In this document: positions 54,125 to 60,341 of the stretch, one piece after another
Layout of the letters: each line of letters opens with the position of its first letter
Position numbering within the stretch: position 1 is the first letter of the stretch
Source: Paraburkholderia ribeironis
Lineage (GTDB): Bacteria > Pseudomonadota > Gammaproteobacteria > Burkholderiales > Burkholderiaceae
Reading direction: 5' to 3'
Assembly (NCBI RefSeq): GCF_900019265.1
Contig: NZ_CYGX02000051.1
Span: 1-60,341, forward strand
DNA length: 60,341 bases
The notes under the pieces: generated by a model
The model's input: only the letters and a program-made list of their open reading frames with translations
What the model was told of the DNA's origin: nothing
The model's database searches: none
Made by a program: the position numbers and the translations under genes

Positions 54125-54921
54125 GTTCTGCGCCTGACCTGGCGCGGTGAAAAGCCAAACAGATTCTTGATTTCTCTCGAAAAGTGGGACGACGACGAAA
54201 AGCCATGCCTGCTCGCGAGGTCAGTGAAGCTCTCGCTGCCCTCCACCACATCTAGCACGGCCATCGCCGCGCGCCATTGCCGCAGTTCAAGCTTGAGACC
54301 CTTGCCCAACGCCTGTCGGCACAGACGCCTGAAATGCGATGCTGAGACGCCGTATCGCTGGCTCAATGCGGCAATTGACGTAATGCCGGCACTCTCATCG
54401 AGTAAAAAACGCACCAGCCCGTATGTTTCCTGCGCGCGCAGAAAATCGAACAACGGTACGTCGCGAGGATCCCACCTGACGGCCCGACCGATCAGCCAGG
54501 GTTCGAAGTTCCATACAGTCAAATCGCCAGGAGTATCAATAACCACCTCACGCTGCCGGCTTTTCCCCGCAGTAAAGGGAAGGGCGGTTTGACGATTCCG
54601 TTCCAGAAAGACAAGGAGTTTCGCTGCTTCGCAAAGCGAAATCTTGTGAAATCTCCACGGGCCCTCTGTCGATACGACCTTTACGCCCGCCGTGGTGGCA
54701 ACCAAAGTCGTTTGGCCTGCGGCGATCGTCAAAGGGTTACTCCTATCGCCGATTACCACCTCCATCGAAGTGCGGCCGACCACTGGTTTCAGCAACCAGA
54801 TAGACGAGCCCGAAAGCGACTTGCATTCGCCCGGTGACACTACAGAAGACTCAGACGTTACAAATCCATTAGCCACCACACCGCCCTCGATGTGTACAAC
54901 GACATAGTTGAACCAGACCAA
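54121..54921 (-). CDS. AraC-type T3SS activator (InvF/BsaN-like)
   Basis: The protein has up to 266 residues. The C-terminal AraC DNA-binding domain is clear: ITSIAALSQRYGVSASHFRR and SFTDLASRHGFSSSSHFSRE, ending LFGFSPRQVRRR. The N-terminal half is poorly conserved, as in InvF. By position (first gene of the minus-strand unit, divergent from sctD) it equals BsaN/InvF, which with the SicA/BicA chaperone activates translocator and effector promoters. The start is uncertain: a TTG at 54921, or GTG 54876 behind GAGGGCG. It is intact. Confidence 0.85.
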   Translation of the reverse strand: MVWFNYVVVHIEGGVVANGFVTSESSVVSPGECKSLSGSSIWLLKPVVGRTSMEVVIGDRSNPLTIAAGQTTLVATTAGVKVVSTEGPWRFHKISLCEAAKLLVFLERNRQTALPFTAGKSRQREVVIDTPGDLTVWNFEPWLIGRAVRWDPRDVPLFDFLRAQETYGLVRFLLDESAGITSIAALSQRYGVSASHFRRLCRQALGKGLKLELRQWRAAMAVLDVVEGSESFTDLASRHGFSSSSHFSREIKNLFGFSPRQVRRRT

Positions 54922-54959
54922 TCTCTACACTCTTTCATCCTATTCTTGTGACGCCTTTC

Positions 54960-55004
54960 GATCAATGAAAAGTCCTGGAAATCATGTGTTTTCAGAAATT
55001 GATC
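54960..55004. promoter_or_regulatory. Inverted GATCAAT repeat in the invF-prgH type divergent region
   Basis: GATCAAT (54960-54966) and ATTGATC (54998-55004) face each other across 31 bases in the AT-rich 258-base divergent region between the two T3SS units. It may serve as a regulator site for the minus-strand unit. Confidence 0.35.
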
Positions 55005-55063
55005 ACGAGCGCACCGATTTGGAGCGCCAATTTCATAATTAAATCAGATTGACCAATGGAATT

Positions 55064-55097
55064 TTTCATGCCATGAAATACCCGCGGGCGGTATACT
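55064..55097 (+). promoter_or_regulatory. Palindrome and -10 box upstream of the sctD unit
   Basis: TTTCATGCCATGAAA (55064-55078) is a perfect palindrome around a single C. The -10-like TATACT follows at 55092-55097. At normal spacing the -35 position falls inside the palindrome and has no consensus, so a bound activator is likely required. Confidence 0.5.
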
Positions 55098-55179
55098 GAA
55101 AGCAGTCTATTCCCGTTACCGTCACGATATAAGGCGGCAGATCTCAATACATCGACAGCATAATTAGGCGATCATATAG

Positions 55180-56430
55180 ATGAGTGAAATCGACTATTAT
55201 GACCAGGCATATCATCTTCGAATATTGTTCGGCCCCCTATTTGGAACTGATATCGAATTACCTTGTGACGAAGTGTTCTTCTGCGTTGGGGGGGATGTCG
55301 GAGACAGCAAGAACGAAGCGATCTCGCATTCGCTCCACCGAGCGACAAATACGCTATATATACCTTATCGATCGGGCGCCCCCAATTTCCGATTGCGCAT
55401 TACTTCGCGACGCAATCGGACCATCAAGCCGAACAACGAAGTTGATTGCCAAAACGACAACGCGGATTTTTCCGTCGATTTTGTCTCGCCTGATGGCGGC
55501 AAGGCACTGCGTCATAAGTTCAACCGTATTTGCCGACACGGCGATATCCACTTCGCGGTTAAACCGGCGTGCGACGCGTGGAGTGACGAGATAAATAATT
55601 TCACCGACCAGCCGGAATCCTTACGGTATCACCACCGAGCGAACGCAGGCAAAGGAAAGTGGTTTTCCCGTTTCAAGATCGGCGCTGTACTCATTGCGGG
55701 CGCCGCCGCGATGGCCGCGGTCTGCTGGCAGGTGAACGAGTATCTGAACACGCATAGGCTGGCACGCGCGAGCCGTCTTCTTGCAGACGCGCCGACACGC
55801 AACGACGTGCTGGCCGGACGCGACGGAAGAATTTATGTCGTAAGCGCCACGCTCGACGGTCTGGATTGGGACAGGCAGGCGGTTCGCAAGGCGGTGCCGT
55901 CGGAGCCCATCCGGATCGTTTCGGCGCCAGGCGAGCGGCTGCGTCTTGAGCATGCCCTTGATGCGCAAGGCGTCGATTTTGTCACCGTGCGGATGGATGA
56001 GCCGCAGTGTCCGGTGCTGTTGCTCGATGGGAACATCAGCCAGGCCGCACGTGACGAGGCCGTCGGCATATTGAAGAAGACCGCCCCTTACGTCCAGCAA
56101 GTGCAATTGCAGTACCCGAGCGTAGGCGCTATCGAGACGGATGCGCGCAATGAGTTGCAGAAAGCGGGGGTGCACTATCGCCAGCTGGGCCGTCCGCGCG
56201 GGAGCACGTTCGAAGTCGCCGGCGCAATCAACGACGGGGAACTCGCCGCTTTGCAAAACCTCATTTCCTCATTCAATGGTAGATGGGGCACGCGTCGCGT
56301 CGATTTCAAGATCGCGATGCGGACGGACTGGCTGAATGGCAAAACATACCGGGAAGGCGATGAGGGCTATGTGCTGGTCAATCACGCGTCCTGGTACTTC
56401 CCTCAACATCTGGATGGAGGTCGACGATGA
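55180..56430 (+). CDS. sctD: T3SS inner-membrane ring protein SctD (PrgH/BsaM)
   Basis: The protein has 416 residues. The cytosolic N-terminal domain (about 1-140) has an FHA-like layout. A single transmembrane helix lies at about 166-186 (IGAVLIAGAAAMAAVCWQV). The periplasmic part holds repeated ring-building domains, ending with SFNGRWGTRRVDFKIAMRTD. PrgH forms the outer of the two inner-membrane rings. It is the first gene of the plus-strand unit; its last 4 bases overlap the needle gene start (ATGA). Confidence 0.88.
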   Translation: MSEIDYYDQAYHLRILFGPLFGTDIELPCDEVFFCVGGDVGDSKNEAISHSLHRATNTLYIPYRSGAPNFRLRITSRRNRTIKPNNEVDCQNDNADFSVDFVSPDGGKALRHKFNRICRHGDIHFAVKPACDAWSDEINNFTDQPESLRYHHRANAGKGKWFSRFKIGAVLIAGAAAMAAVCWQVNEYLNTHRLARASRLLADAPTRNDVLAGRDGRIYVVSATLDGLDWDRQAVRKAVPSEPIRIVSAPGERLRLEHALDAQGVDFVTVRMDEPQCPVLLLDGNISQAARDEAVGILKKTAPYVQQVQLQYPSVGAIETDARNELQKAGVHYRQLGRPRGSTFEVAGAINDGELAALQNLISSFNGRWGTRRVDFKIAMRTDWLNGKTYREGDEGYVLVNHASWYFPQHLDGGRR

Positions 56431-56684
56431 CCAGCTATATCCCCGGCACAAACTATTATGGCTATCTCGAAAACGTCAGCGCCGGCTTCGACACAGGCAT
56501 CGATGACCTCGGCGATCAGTTGAAGACTGCGATGACTAATTTACAGCAGCACCCGTCCGATCCGACGTACCTCACGCAGTACCAAGCCGTGCTGTCCGAA
56601 TATAACCTGTACCGCAATGCACAGAGCAGCGCGGTGAAGGCCCTCAAGGATATCGACTCAGCCATCATCGCCAACTACCGCTGA
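56427..56684 (+). CDS. sctF: T3SS needle protein SctF (PrgI/BsaL)
   Basis: The protein has 85 residues. The helix-turn-helix needle subunit carries the PxxP turn at residues 43-46 (QHPSDPTYL). The C-terminal helix is LSEYNLYRNAQSSAVKALKD and the ending IDSAIIANYR corresponds to the conserved needle C-terminus. It polymerises into the needle filament after export. ATG overlaps the sctD stop. Expression is probably high and coupled. Confidence 0.93.
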   Translation: MTSYIPGTNYYGYLENVSAGFDTGIDDLGDQLKTAMTNLQQHPSDPTYLTQYQAVLSEYNLYRNAQSSAVKALKDIDSAIIANYR

Positions 56685-56719
56685 CATGCACATCGAGGCG
56701 TTCAATCGCCTTCAAGCCC

Positions 56720-57025
56720 ATGGACATCACCGACATTCAAGCCGCATCCAGGATGCGAACTCTCGGCGAGATTGAAGCGGATGGGGAGCCCCAGACGCTT
56801 GGCGATCTCTTGAGAAGTGCACTCGTCGAAGCAAACCGCAAGGCAAGTGCTGATAGCGCCCAGATCGACGCTCGTATCGCCGATTTTGGGACTTTCGGCG
56901 ATCCGAAGCAGCTCTTCGCGCTGCAAACCGATCTCGCTAACTACAACATCTACGTATCTCTAGTCAGTACCCTCACTCGCAAGGCCGTATCTGCAGTAGA
57001 AACACTTGTAAAAGCGCAATCGTGA
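56720..57025 (+). CDS. sctI: T3SS inner rod protein SctI (PrgJ/BsaK)
   Basis: The protein has 101 residues, the size of PrgJ. The C-terminal third (QTDLANYNIYVSLVSTLTRK, AVSAVETLVKAQS) is the conserved helix of the rod family, resembling the needle C-terminus. The N-terminal part is polar. It links export gate and needle. It sits 35 bases after the needle gene and overlaps the next gene (TGATG). Confidence 0.88.
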   Translation: MDITDIQAASRMRTLGEIEADGEPQTLGDLLRSALVEANRKASADSAQIDARIADFGTFGDPKQLFALQTDLANYNIYVSLVSTLTRKAVSAVETLVKAQS

Positions 57026-57834
57026 TGAAATACCCCGTAGCTTTAAAGGTGTTACCGGCATTGCTTATTCTGTCGGCCTGCTATCAACCGGAGCTGCTTG
57101 CAGACCTGTCGGAGCAGCAGGCCAACGAAATCGTTGCTGTGCTTCAAGCGCACAACCTATCGGCCGATAAACAGGATCAGGGTAAAATGAAGTTCGCCGT
57201 GGCCGTCGGGCAGACGGATTTTCCGGCAGCCGTCGATCTGCTTCAAAAATACGCCCTGCCCACGGCGCCGCGCGTCGAAGTGGCTCATGCGTTTCCGGCC
57301 GACACGTTCGTCGGATCTCCCATGGCAGAGCAAGTCCGGCTGCTGTCGGCTGTCGAGCAGCGGCTCGAGCAGAATCTCGCTGCAATGAACAACGTCGCAC
57401 GCGCCCACGTTCAGGTTAGCTATCCGCTAAAACCAAACGACGAGGACGGCAAGGGCGAACGTCCCGTGCACGTCGCCGTGCTGCTCACCTATCGCAACGC
57501 GGCGAACCGAGACTTGCTCGTGAGCGAAGTGAAGCGCTTCATCAAGAACAGTTTCGCGAATATCGATTACGACAACATCTCCGTCATTCTCTATGAGGCA
57601 CCGTCCGTGTCCGGCATGCTGATCGCCCAGCCCGCGGCGAGCAGCCACAACACATGGCTCTATCCGCTGCTGGCGATCCCTGCCGTCATTGGGGCGGCAG
57701 GCGGCGGACTGATCCTCTTTCTGCGCAAGCGCCGTCAAGCTCCGGATGTGTCAGAGCCCGATTCCGACAGCCGTGCTCCCCAAGCCGACGATATGGAGCC
57801 GACGCTGTCAAACAAGGCATCGGCTCCTTTATGA
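57025..57834 (+). CDS. sctJ: T3SS inner-membrane ring lipoprotein SctJ (PrgK/BsaJ)
   Basis: The protein has 269 residues. The lipobox LSAC has the acylated Cys at 19. The YscJ/FliF ring domain includes LADLSEQQANEIVAVLQAHN, ARAHVQVSYPL and VKRFIKNSFANIDYDNISVI. A C-terminal transmembrane helix (about 208-230, AIPAVIGAAGGGLILFL) precedes a short charged tail. It forms the inner ring with SctD. ATG 57025 overlaps the rod gene stop; a GTG one codon earlier is possible. Confidence 0.93.
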   Translation: MKYPVALKVLPALLILSACYQPELLADLSEQQANEIVAVLQAHNLSADKQDQGKMKFAVAVGQTDFPAAVDLLQKYALPTAPRVEVAHAFPADTFVGSPMAEQVRLLSAVEQRLEQNLAAMNNVARAHVQVSYPLKPNDEDGKGERPVHVAVLLTYRNAANRDLLVSEVKRFIKNSFANIDYDNISVILYEAPSVSGMLIAQPAASSHNTWLYPLLAIPAVIGAAGGGLILFLRKRRQAPDVSEPDSDSRAPQADDMEPTLSNKASAPL

Positions 57835-58484
57835 CAGCAAGCCGCGAAACCGCAAGCGACGGCGTCCTCAAGGAACAAGGAAGTTCGCGAGGTCACGCCG
57901 TGAATCACTCCGCGCTAATGGGGATCATGTATGGGCCGTACGACTATGTACACCCCGATCGTCGTCGTGCAGATGGCGTCGCACTAGATCAACTGCCGCG
58001 CAGCATCGCGAACCAGTTGCTGATCGAACGCCATGCGCTGGACACGCGCATCAATTTCGCGCTCCCAGACGATCCGTATTTGCAACGCTGCGTGGCGCAC
58101 TGGTCCCGTCTGCCGCGCATCTGCTTTCTGATGGGCGTTCGGCGACTGCGAGCGACGCTTGTCGAACAACGGCGATATCTGCGCCTCGATCCGCTAGCGC
58201 AACGCTTTGCGTCTGTGCCGGTAGCCGTCGATGTGGCTATATCCGAGGATCCGGAGCCGGACGACACCGATGTCCTCGCCGCCGGAATGGCCACGATGTC
58301 TGTTGCGCTGCGACGCTTGCCGAAGCCGCTCCTGCCACGCCTGGCGCTGCTCTTCCCGCAAAGGTTCGAGCTCGAGCTTTGGAAGCGGCTTGAACACCAG
58401 GCAGAGTTGGCCGGCATTTGGAACCCTTCGCTCTTCATTTTCGCGGTAAGCCATGCCCTTCTCGAGCCTGCATCATTATCCTGA
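57831..58484 (+). CDS. T3SS sorting platform protein OrgA (SctK family)
   Basis: The protein has 217 residues and is alpha-helical. Conserved SctK parts are PYDYVHPDRRRADGVALDQL, PRICFLMGVRRLRATLVEQR and LWKRLEHQAELAGIWNPSLF. OrgA connects the cytosolic pods to the inner ring. The start overlaps the sctJ stop (ATGA); its own 3' end overlaps the OrgB gene by 32 bases. Two later ATGs are possible, but this start is supported by coupling. Confidence 0.82.
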   Translation: MTASRETASDGVLKEQGSSRGHAVNHSALMGIMYGPYDYVHPDRRRADGVALDQLPRSIANQLLIERHALDTRINFALPDDPYLQRCVAHWSRLPRICFLMGVRRLRATLVEQRRYLRLDPLAQRFASVPVAVDVAISEDPEPDDTDVLAAGMATMSVALRRLPKPLLPRLALLFPQRFELELWKRLEHQAELAGIWNPSLFIFAVSHALLEPASLS

Positions 58485-59196
58485 CACTCTCGCCGCCGAG
58501 GCCGGCGTGCTGATCAAGCGCAAGCCGCTCGCGCAGGTGGCCCGCGCCGAAGGCCTGATGCGGGAGGCGAAGCGCCGCACGCAGGAACTTGTGCGCTCGG
58601 CCATCGATGAGGCCGAGGCCTGCCGCCAGCAAGCCGCCCGCGATGGCCACACCGCCGGATTCGTGCTGATGGCCGAGCAACTCGCCGACTACATCGCACA
58701 GTCGAGGCAACTGCAAATGACGTTGCGAGAACAGGTCGTCCGCGAAGTGCAGGCGTCACTGCAGCAACTTATCGGCGAACCGGAGTTCCTCCTGCGGCTT
58801 GCCGAGGCATTCGCGAACGGCAAGCGCGGCTGTGCCGATGTGCCAGTACGCGTATCCGTGCCCAACCATGCGAAGCGAATCGTGTCGGCCGTGCGGGAGC
58901 GCCTTGCCCGAAGCTATCCGGACGTGGAGGTGTCGTGCCGCGATATCGATGCCTTCACCGTCGAGTGGGGCGAGGAGATCCTGCGGTTCAACTCCTTCGA
59001 CGTGGCGCAGCGGCTGAGCGCGGCCTCGCTCGCGTCATGCGCCTCAGCGGCCGATGCGATCAATCACGATGCACTTGCGCGCAAAGTGTTGGGCAACGCT
59101 TTGGGACGGCTCAGCTCGGATGGCGCCGATGATATGGCGCATAACGTTACACACGAGGACAACTTCGATGATTCAGAACATCACGTCCACAATTGA
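58453..59196 (+). CDS. T3SS ATPase stator OrgB (SctL family)
   Basis: The protein has 247 residues. The N-terminus is short and non-helical (PFSSLHHYPDTLAAEAGVLI). A long helix follows (about 30-95, AKRRTQELVRSAIDEAEACR, QQAARDGHTAGF), then a globular C-terminal domain as in FliH/YscL/OrgB. It regulates the ATPase and anchors it to the sorting platform. The order PrgK-OrgA-OrgB equals SPI-1 and Bsa. The C-terminal 29 bases overlap the next small gene. Confidence 0.85.
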   Translation: MPFSSLHHYPDTLAAEAGVLIKRKPLAQVARAEGLMREAKRRTQELVRSAIDEAEACRQQAARDGHTAGFVLMAEQLADYIAQSRQLQMTLREQVVREVQASLQQLIGEPEFLLRLAEAFANGKRGCADVPVRVSVPNHAKRIVSAVRERLARSYPDVEVSCRDIDAFTVEWGEEILRFNSFDVAQRLSAASLASCASAADAINHDALARKVLGNALGRLSSDGADDMAHNVTHEDNFDDSEHHVHN

Positions 59197-59416
59197 CCTT
59201 CACGTCTTGCAACACGAAAACAAGATGGAGATGGAGTTGGCGTCGGCCGACTTGACCCTCGCCATGGGTCCAGACTACAACAAAGCCAAGGTGCGACAAG
59301 CGCTCGAGACGTTCGGGATCCAACAATTGAAGGACACGATATTGCAAGAAGCACTCTTTCCCGATCCGGACGATCCGAGCGCGTCACCGTCGCTTGATCC
59401 GATCGGCGACAACTGA
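59168..59416 (+). CDS. Small protein of unknown function after orgB
   Basis: The protein has 82 residues and begins MIQNITSTIDLHVLQHENKM. Its ATG lies inside orgB, 29 bases before the orgB stop, with GAGGACAAC upstream, so co-translation is likely. The middle (AKVRQALETFGIQQLKDTIL) is probably one amphipathic helix, and the C-terminus is acidic and Pro-rich (DPDDPSASPSLDPIGDN). I do not recognise a family; Salmonella orgC sits in this position but is larger. It could be a T3SS accessory protein or export regulator. It is the last gene before the IS remnants. Confidence 0.55.
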   Translation: MIQNITSTIDLHVLQHENKMEMELASADLTLAMGPDYNKAKVRQALETFGIQQLKDTILQEALFPDPDDPSASPSLDPIGDN

Positions 59417-59770
59417 TAAGCGCTCACGCATATTGACGGTCGCGTCCTCGTTGACCTGCTGAAAGGCGTTTATGCAGCAGGCGATTTTCATGAAGGCTTC
59501 ATGGATGAATGCAAGACGTTCGAAGCGGATGCGCAGTCGTCGAAAGTTGTGAAGCCATGAAATGGTGCGCTCGACAACCCAGCGTGTTTTGCCCAGTCCG
59601 CTGCCGTGTCGGTGGCCGCGTCGGGCGATTTCAGTCACGATGCCGGCTGCGTGTAACGGACGGCGGTATTTGTCGTGATCGTAGTCCCGGTCGCCCTGGA
59701 CTATGCGGGGCTTCGAAAGCGGCCGGCTGCGCTTGCCAGCAATGGGCGGGATGGCGTCAACCAGTGAGTG
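59384..59770 (-). pseudogene. IS5-family transposase C-terminal remnant
   Basis: On the minus strand a frame reads LVDAIPPIAGKRSRPLSKPR, VQGDRDYDHDKYRRPL, then GLGKTRWVVERTISWLHNFR, RLRIRFERLAFIHEAF. This is the C-terminal part of an IS5-type DDE transposase, with the Asp of GDRDYDHD and the Glu of VVERTISWLHNF. The N-terminal half is missing; at about 59770 the sequence joins a second IS remnant. The 3' boundary of the element is near 59417-59440; the frame runs on into the T3SS gene until 59384. Confidence 0.75.
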
Positions 59771-59818
59771 AAGCTGGGTAGTCGGCCCTGAACAATTCGT
59801 TTTGTCGCCCCGATGAAG

Positions 59819-60341
59819 CTATGCCGCCGATGGCGCAGCGCTTTTGGCGTTGAGCAACGCGACGAGAATCAGGGCGCAAAAAAGCCGCAGTTTGCGCAGG
59901 ATCATCCGCAGATTGTGGCCGGCGCCGCACAGTACCGCATGAATTGCATCGTCCAACGAGCCCTTGAGCCAATTCCGAGAGCTTGCCGTCGGCCTTAATG
60001 TGTCCGATGGCCGGCTCGATTGCGCTACGGCGCCTGATCATTGCTCCTAGGCCGCATGTGATACCGCGTCGCAGTCCTGGCTGATAGACCTTCGCGCATT
60101 CGAGCGCTACGCCCTTTTAGCCGCGATCGACGACGGCAATCTCCGGTTATACGTCGCTCAAGATCGCTGCTTGCTCCAACGCTTCGGCCAGCGTGTGCCC
60201 GTCGTACGGATTACCCGGCATCGAGCGCATGCCAACTACGAGTCCTTCCTTGTGGGTCGTCGTGATCGACACCTTCACGCCGAACTCGTACGGCTTGCGA
60301 GCCTTGCCTTTGGCCAGGCATTCGACTTCCGGCGCATGCAG
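59819..60341 (-). pseudogene. Second IS5-type transposase remnant (degenerate, runs off the window)
   Basis: The minus-strand translation gives ARKPYEFGVKVSITTTHKEG, VGMRSMPGNPYDGHTLAEAL, then VVDRG and RRRSAIEPAIGHIKADGKL, and after a frame change GDAIHAVLCGAGHNLRMIL. These are typical of an IS5-superfamily DDE transposase. Two in-frame TAA stops (SDV*PEI, DRG*KGV, the latter from a Tyr codon) and at least one frameshift make it inactive. The N-terminal part lies beyond the right edge of the window. It abuts the other IS5 remnant, so one element probably inserted into the other. Confidence 0.75.

Noticed and set aside
54960..55004. Inverted GATCAAT repeat considered as a phage or integron attachment site
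   Set aside because: No integrase or duplicated flank is present. It was kept only as a weak regulatory candidate.
1..60341. tRNA or rRNA genes
   Set aside because: I saw no cloverleaf with a CCA-type end and no rRNA-like segment by eye. A covariance-model search would be needed to exclude them fully.

Overview
The window looks like a chromosome or megaplasmid segment of a Burkholderia sensu lato bacterium (Burkholderia, Paraburkholderia or Caballeronia type). The evidence is fairly GC-rich coding, dense LysR/AraC-regulated catabolic genes, and a type III secretion (T3SS) locus whose gene order matches the Bsa (SPI-1-like) cluster of Burkholderia pseudomallei. The left third carries many broken genes, which suggests recent genome decay or IS-driven reshuffling.

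Region 1 (1-9962) holds an MFS transporter pseudogene, a LysR regulator, an SDR oxidoreductase, a membrane-anchored TlpA-like thiol protein and a secreted SnoaL-like protein. An ISKra4-type element with two in-frame stop codons has truncated an already damaged extradiol dioxygenase gene. A branched-chain amino acid type binding protein, an AllA-like protein and a HAD hydrolase follow.

Region 2 (10079-21950) is a catabolic block. A minus-strand operon encodes a GMC oxidoreductase, an aldehyde dehydrogenase, methylaspartate ammonia-lyase, a CaiB-type CoA transferase and a CoA-ester lyase. This suggests a route methylaspartate -> mesaconate -> CoA thioester -> C3/C2 units, although no hydratase gene is present. 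A LysR gene is divergent from the operon, and a broken amino acid permease follows it. An AraC regulator, a frameshifted cyclase-family gene and a second, truncated permease come next.

Region 3 (21951-32900) is a complete Tn3-family transposon of the TnpS/TnpT type, about 10.95 kb, with 38-bp inverted repeats. Besides TnpA, TnpS and TnpT it carries a 789-residue 2OG-Fe(II) dioxygenase overlapping tnpA, a DUF6429 gene, and a TOTE-type primase-helicase gene split by a one-base frameshift. The primase-helicase sits between tnpS and tnpT. This cargo is the best candidate for an unusual conflict or defence module. To its right are a truncated gene, a 172-bp miniature element with Tn3-like ends, and an ISNCY-type remnant.

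Region 4 (34645-59416) is a T3SS locus with an intact core. Minus strand, read from its upstream end: AraC regulator, secretin, gatekeeper, export gate, chaperone, ATPase, stalk, needle-length protein, C-ring protein, SctR/S/T/U, then the SicA-like chaperone, translocators BipB/BipC/BipD, a BapA-like protein, an acyl carrier protein and a lytic transglycosylase. Plus strand: SctD (PrgH), needle, inner rod, SctJ (PrgK), OrgA, OrgB and a small unknown protein. No frameshift was seen in these genes. Two degenerate IS5-family remnants cut off the locus at the right edge.
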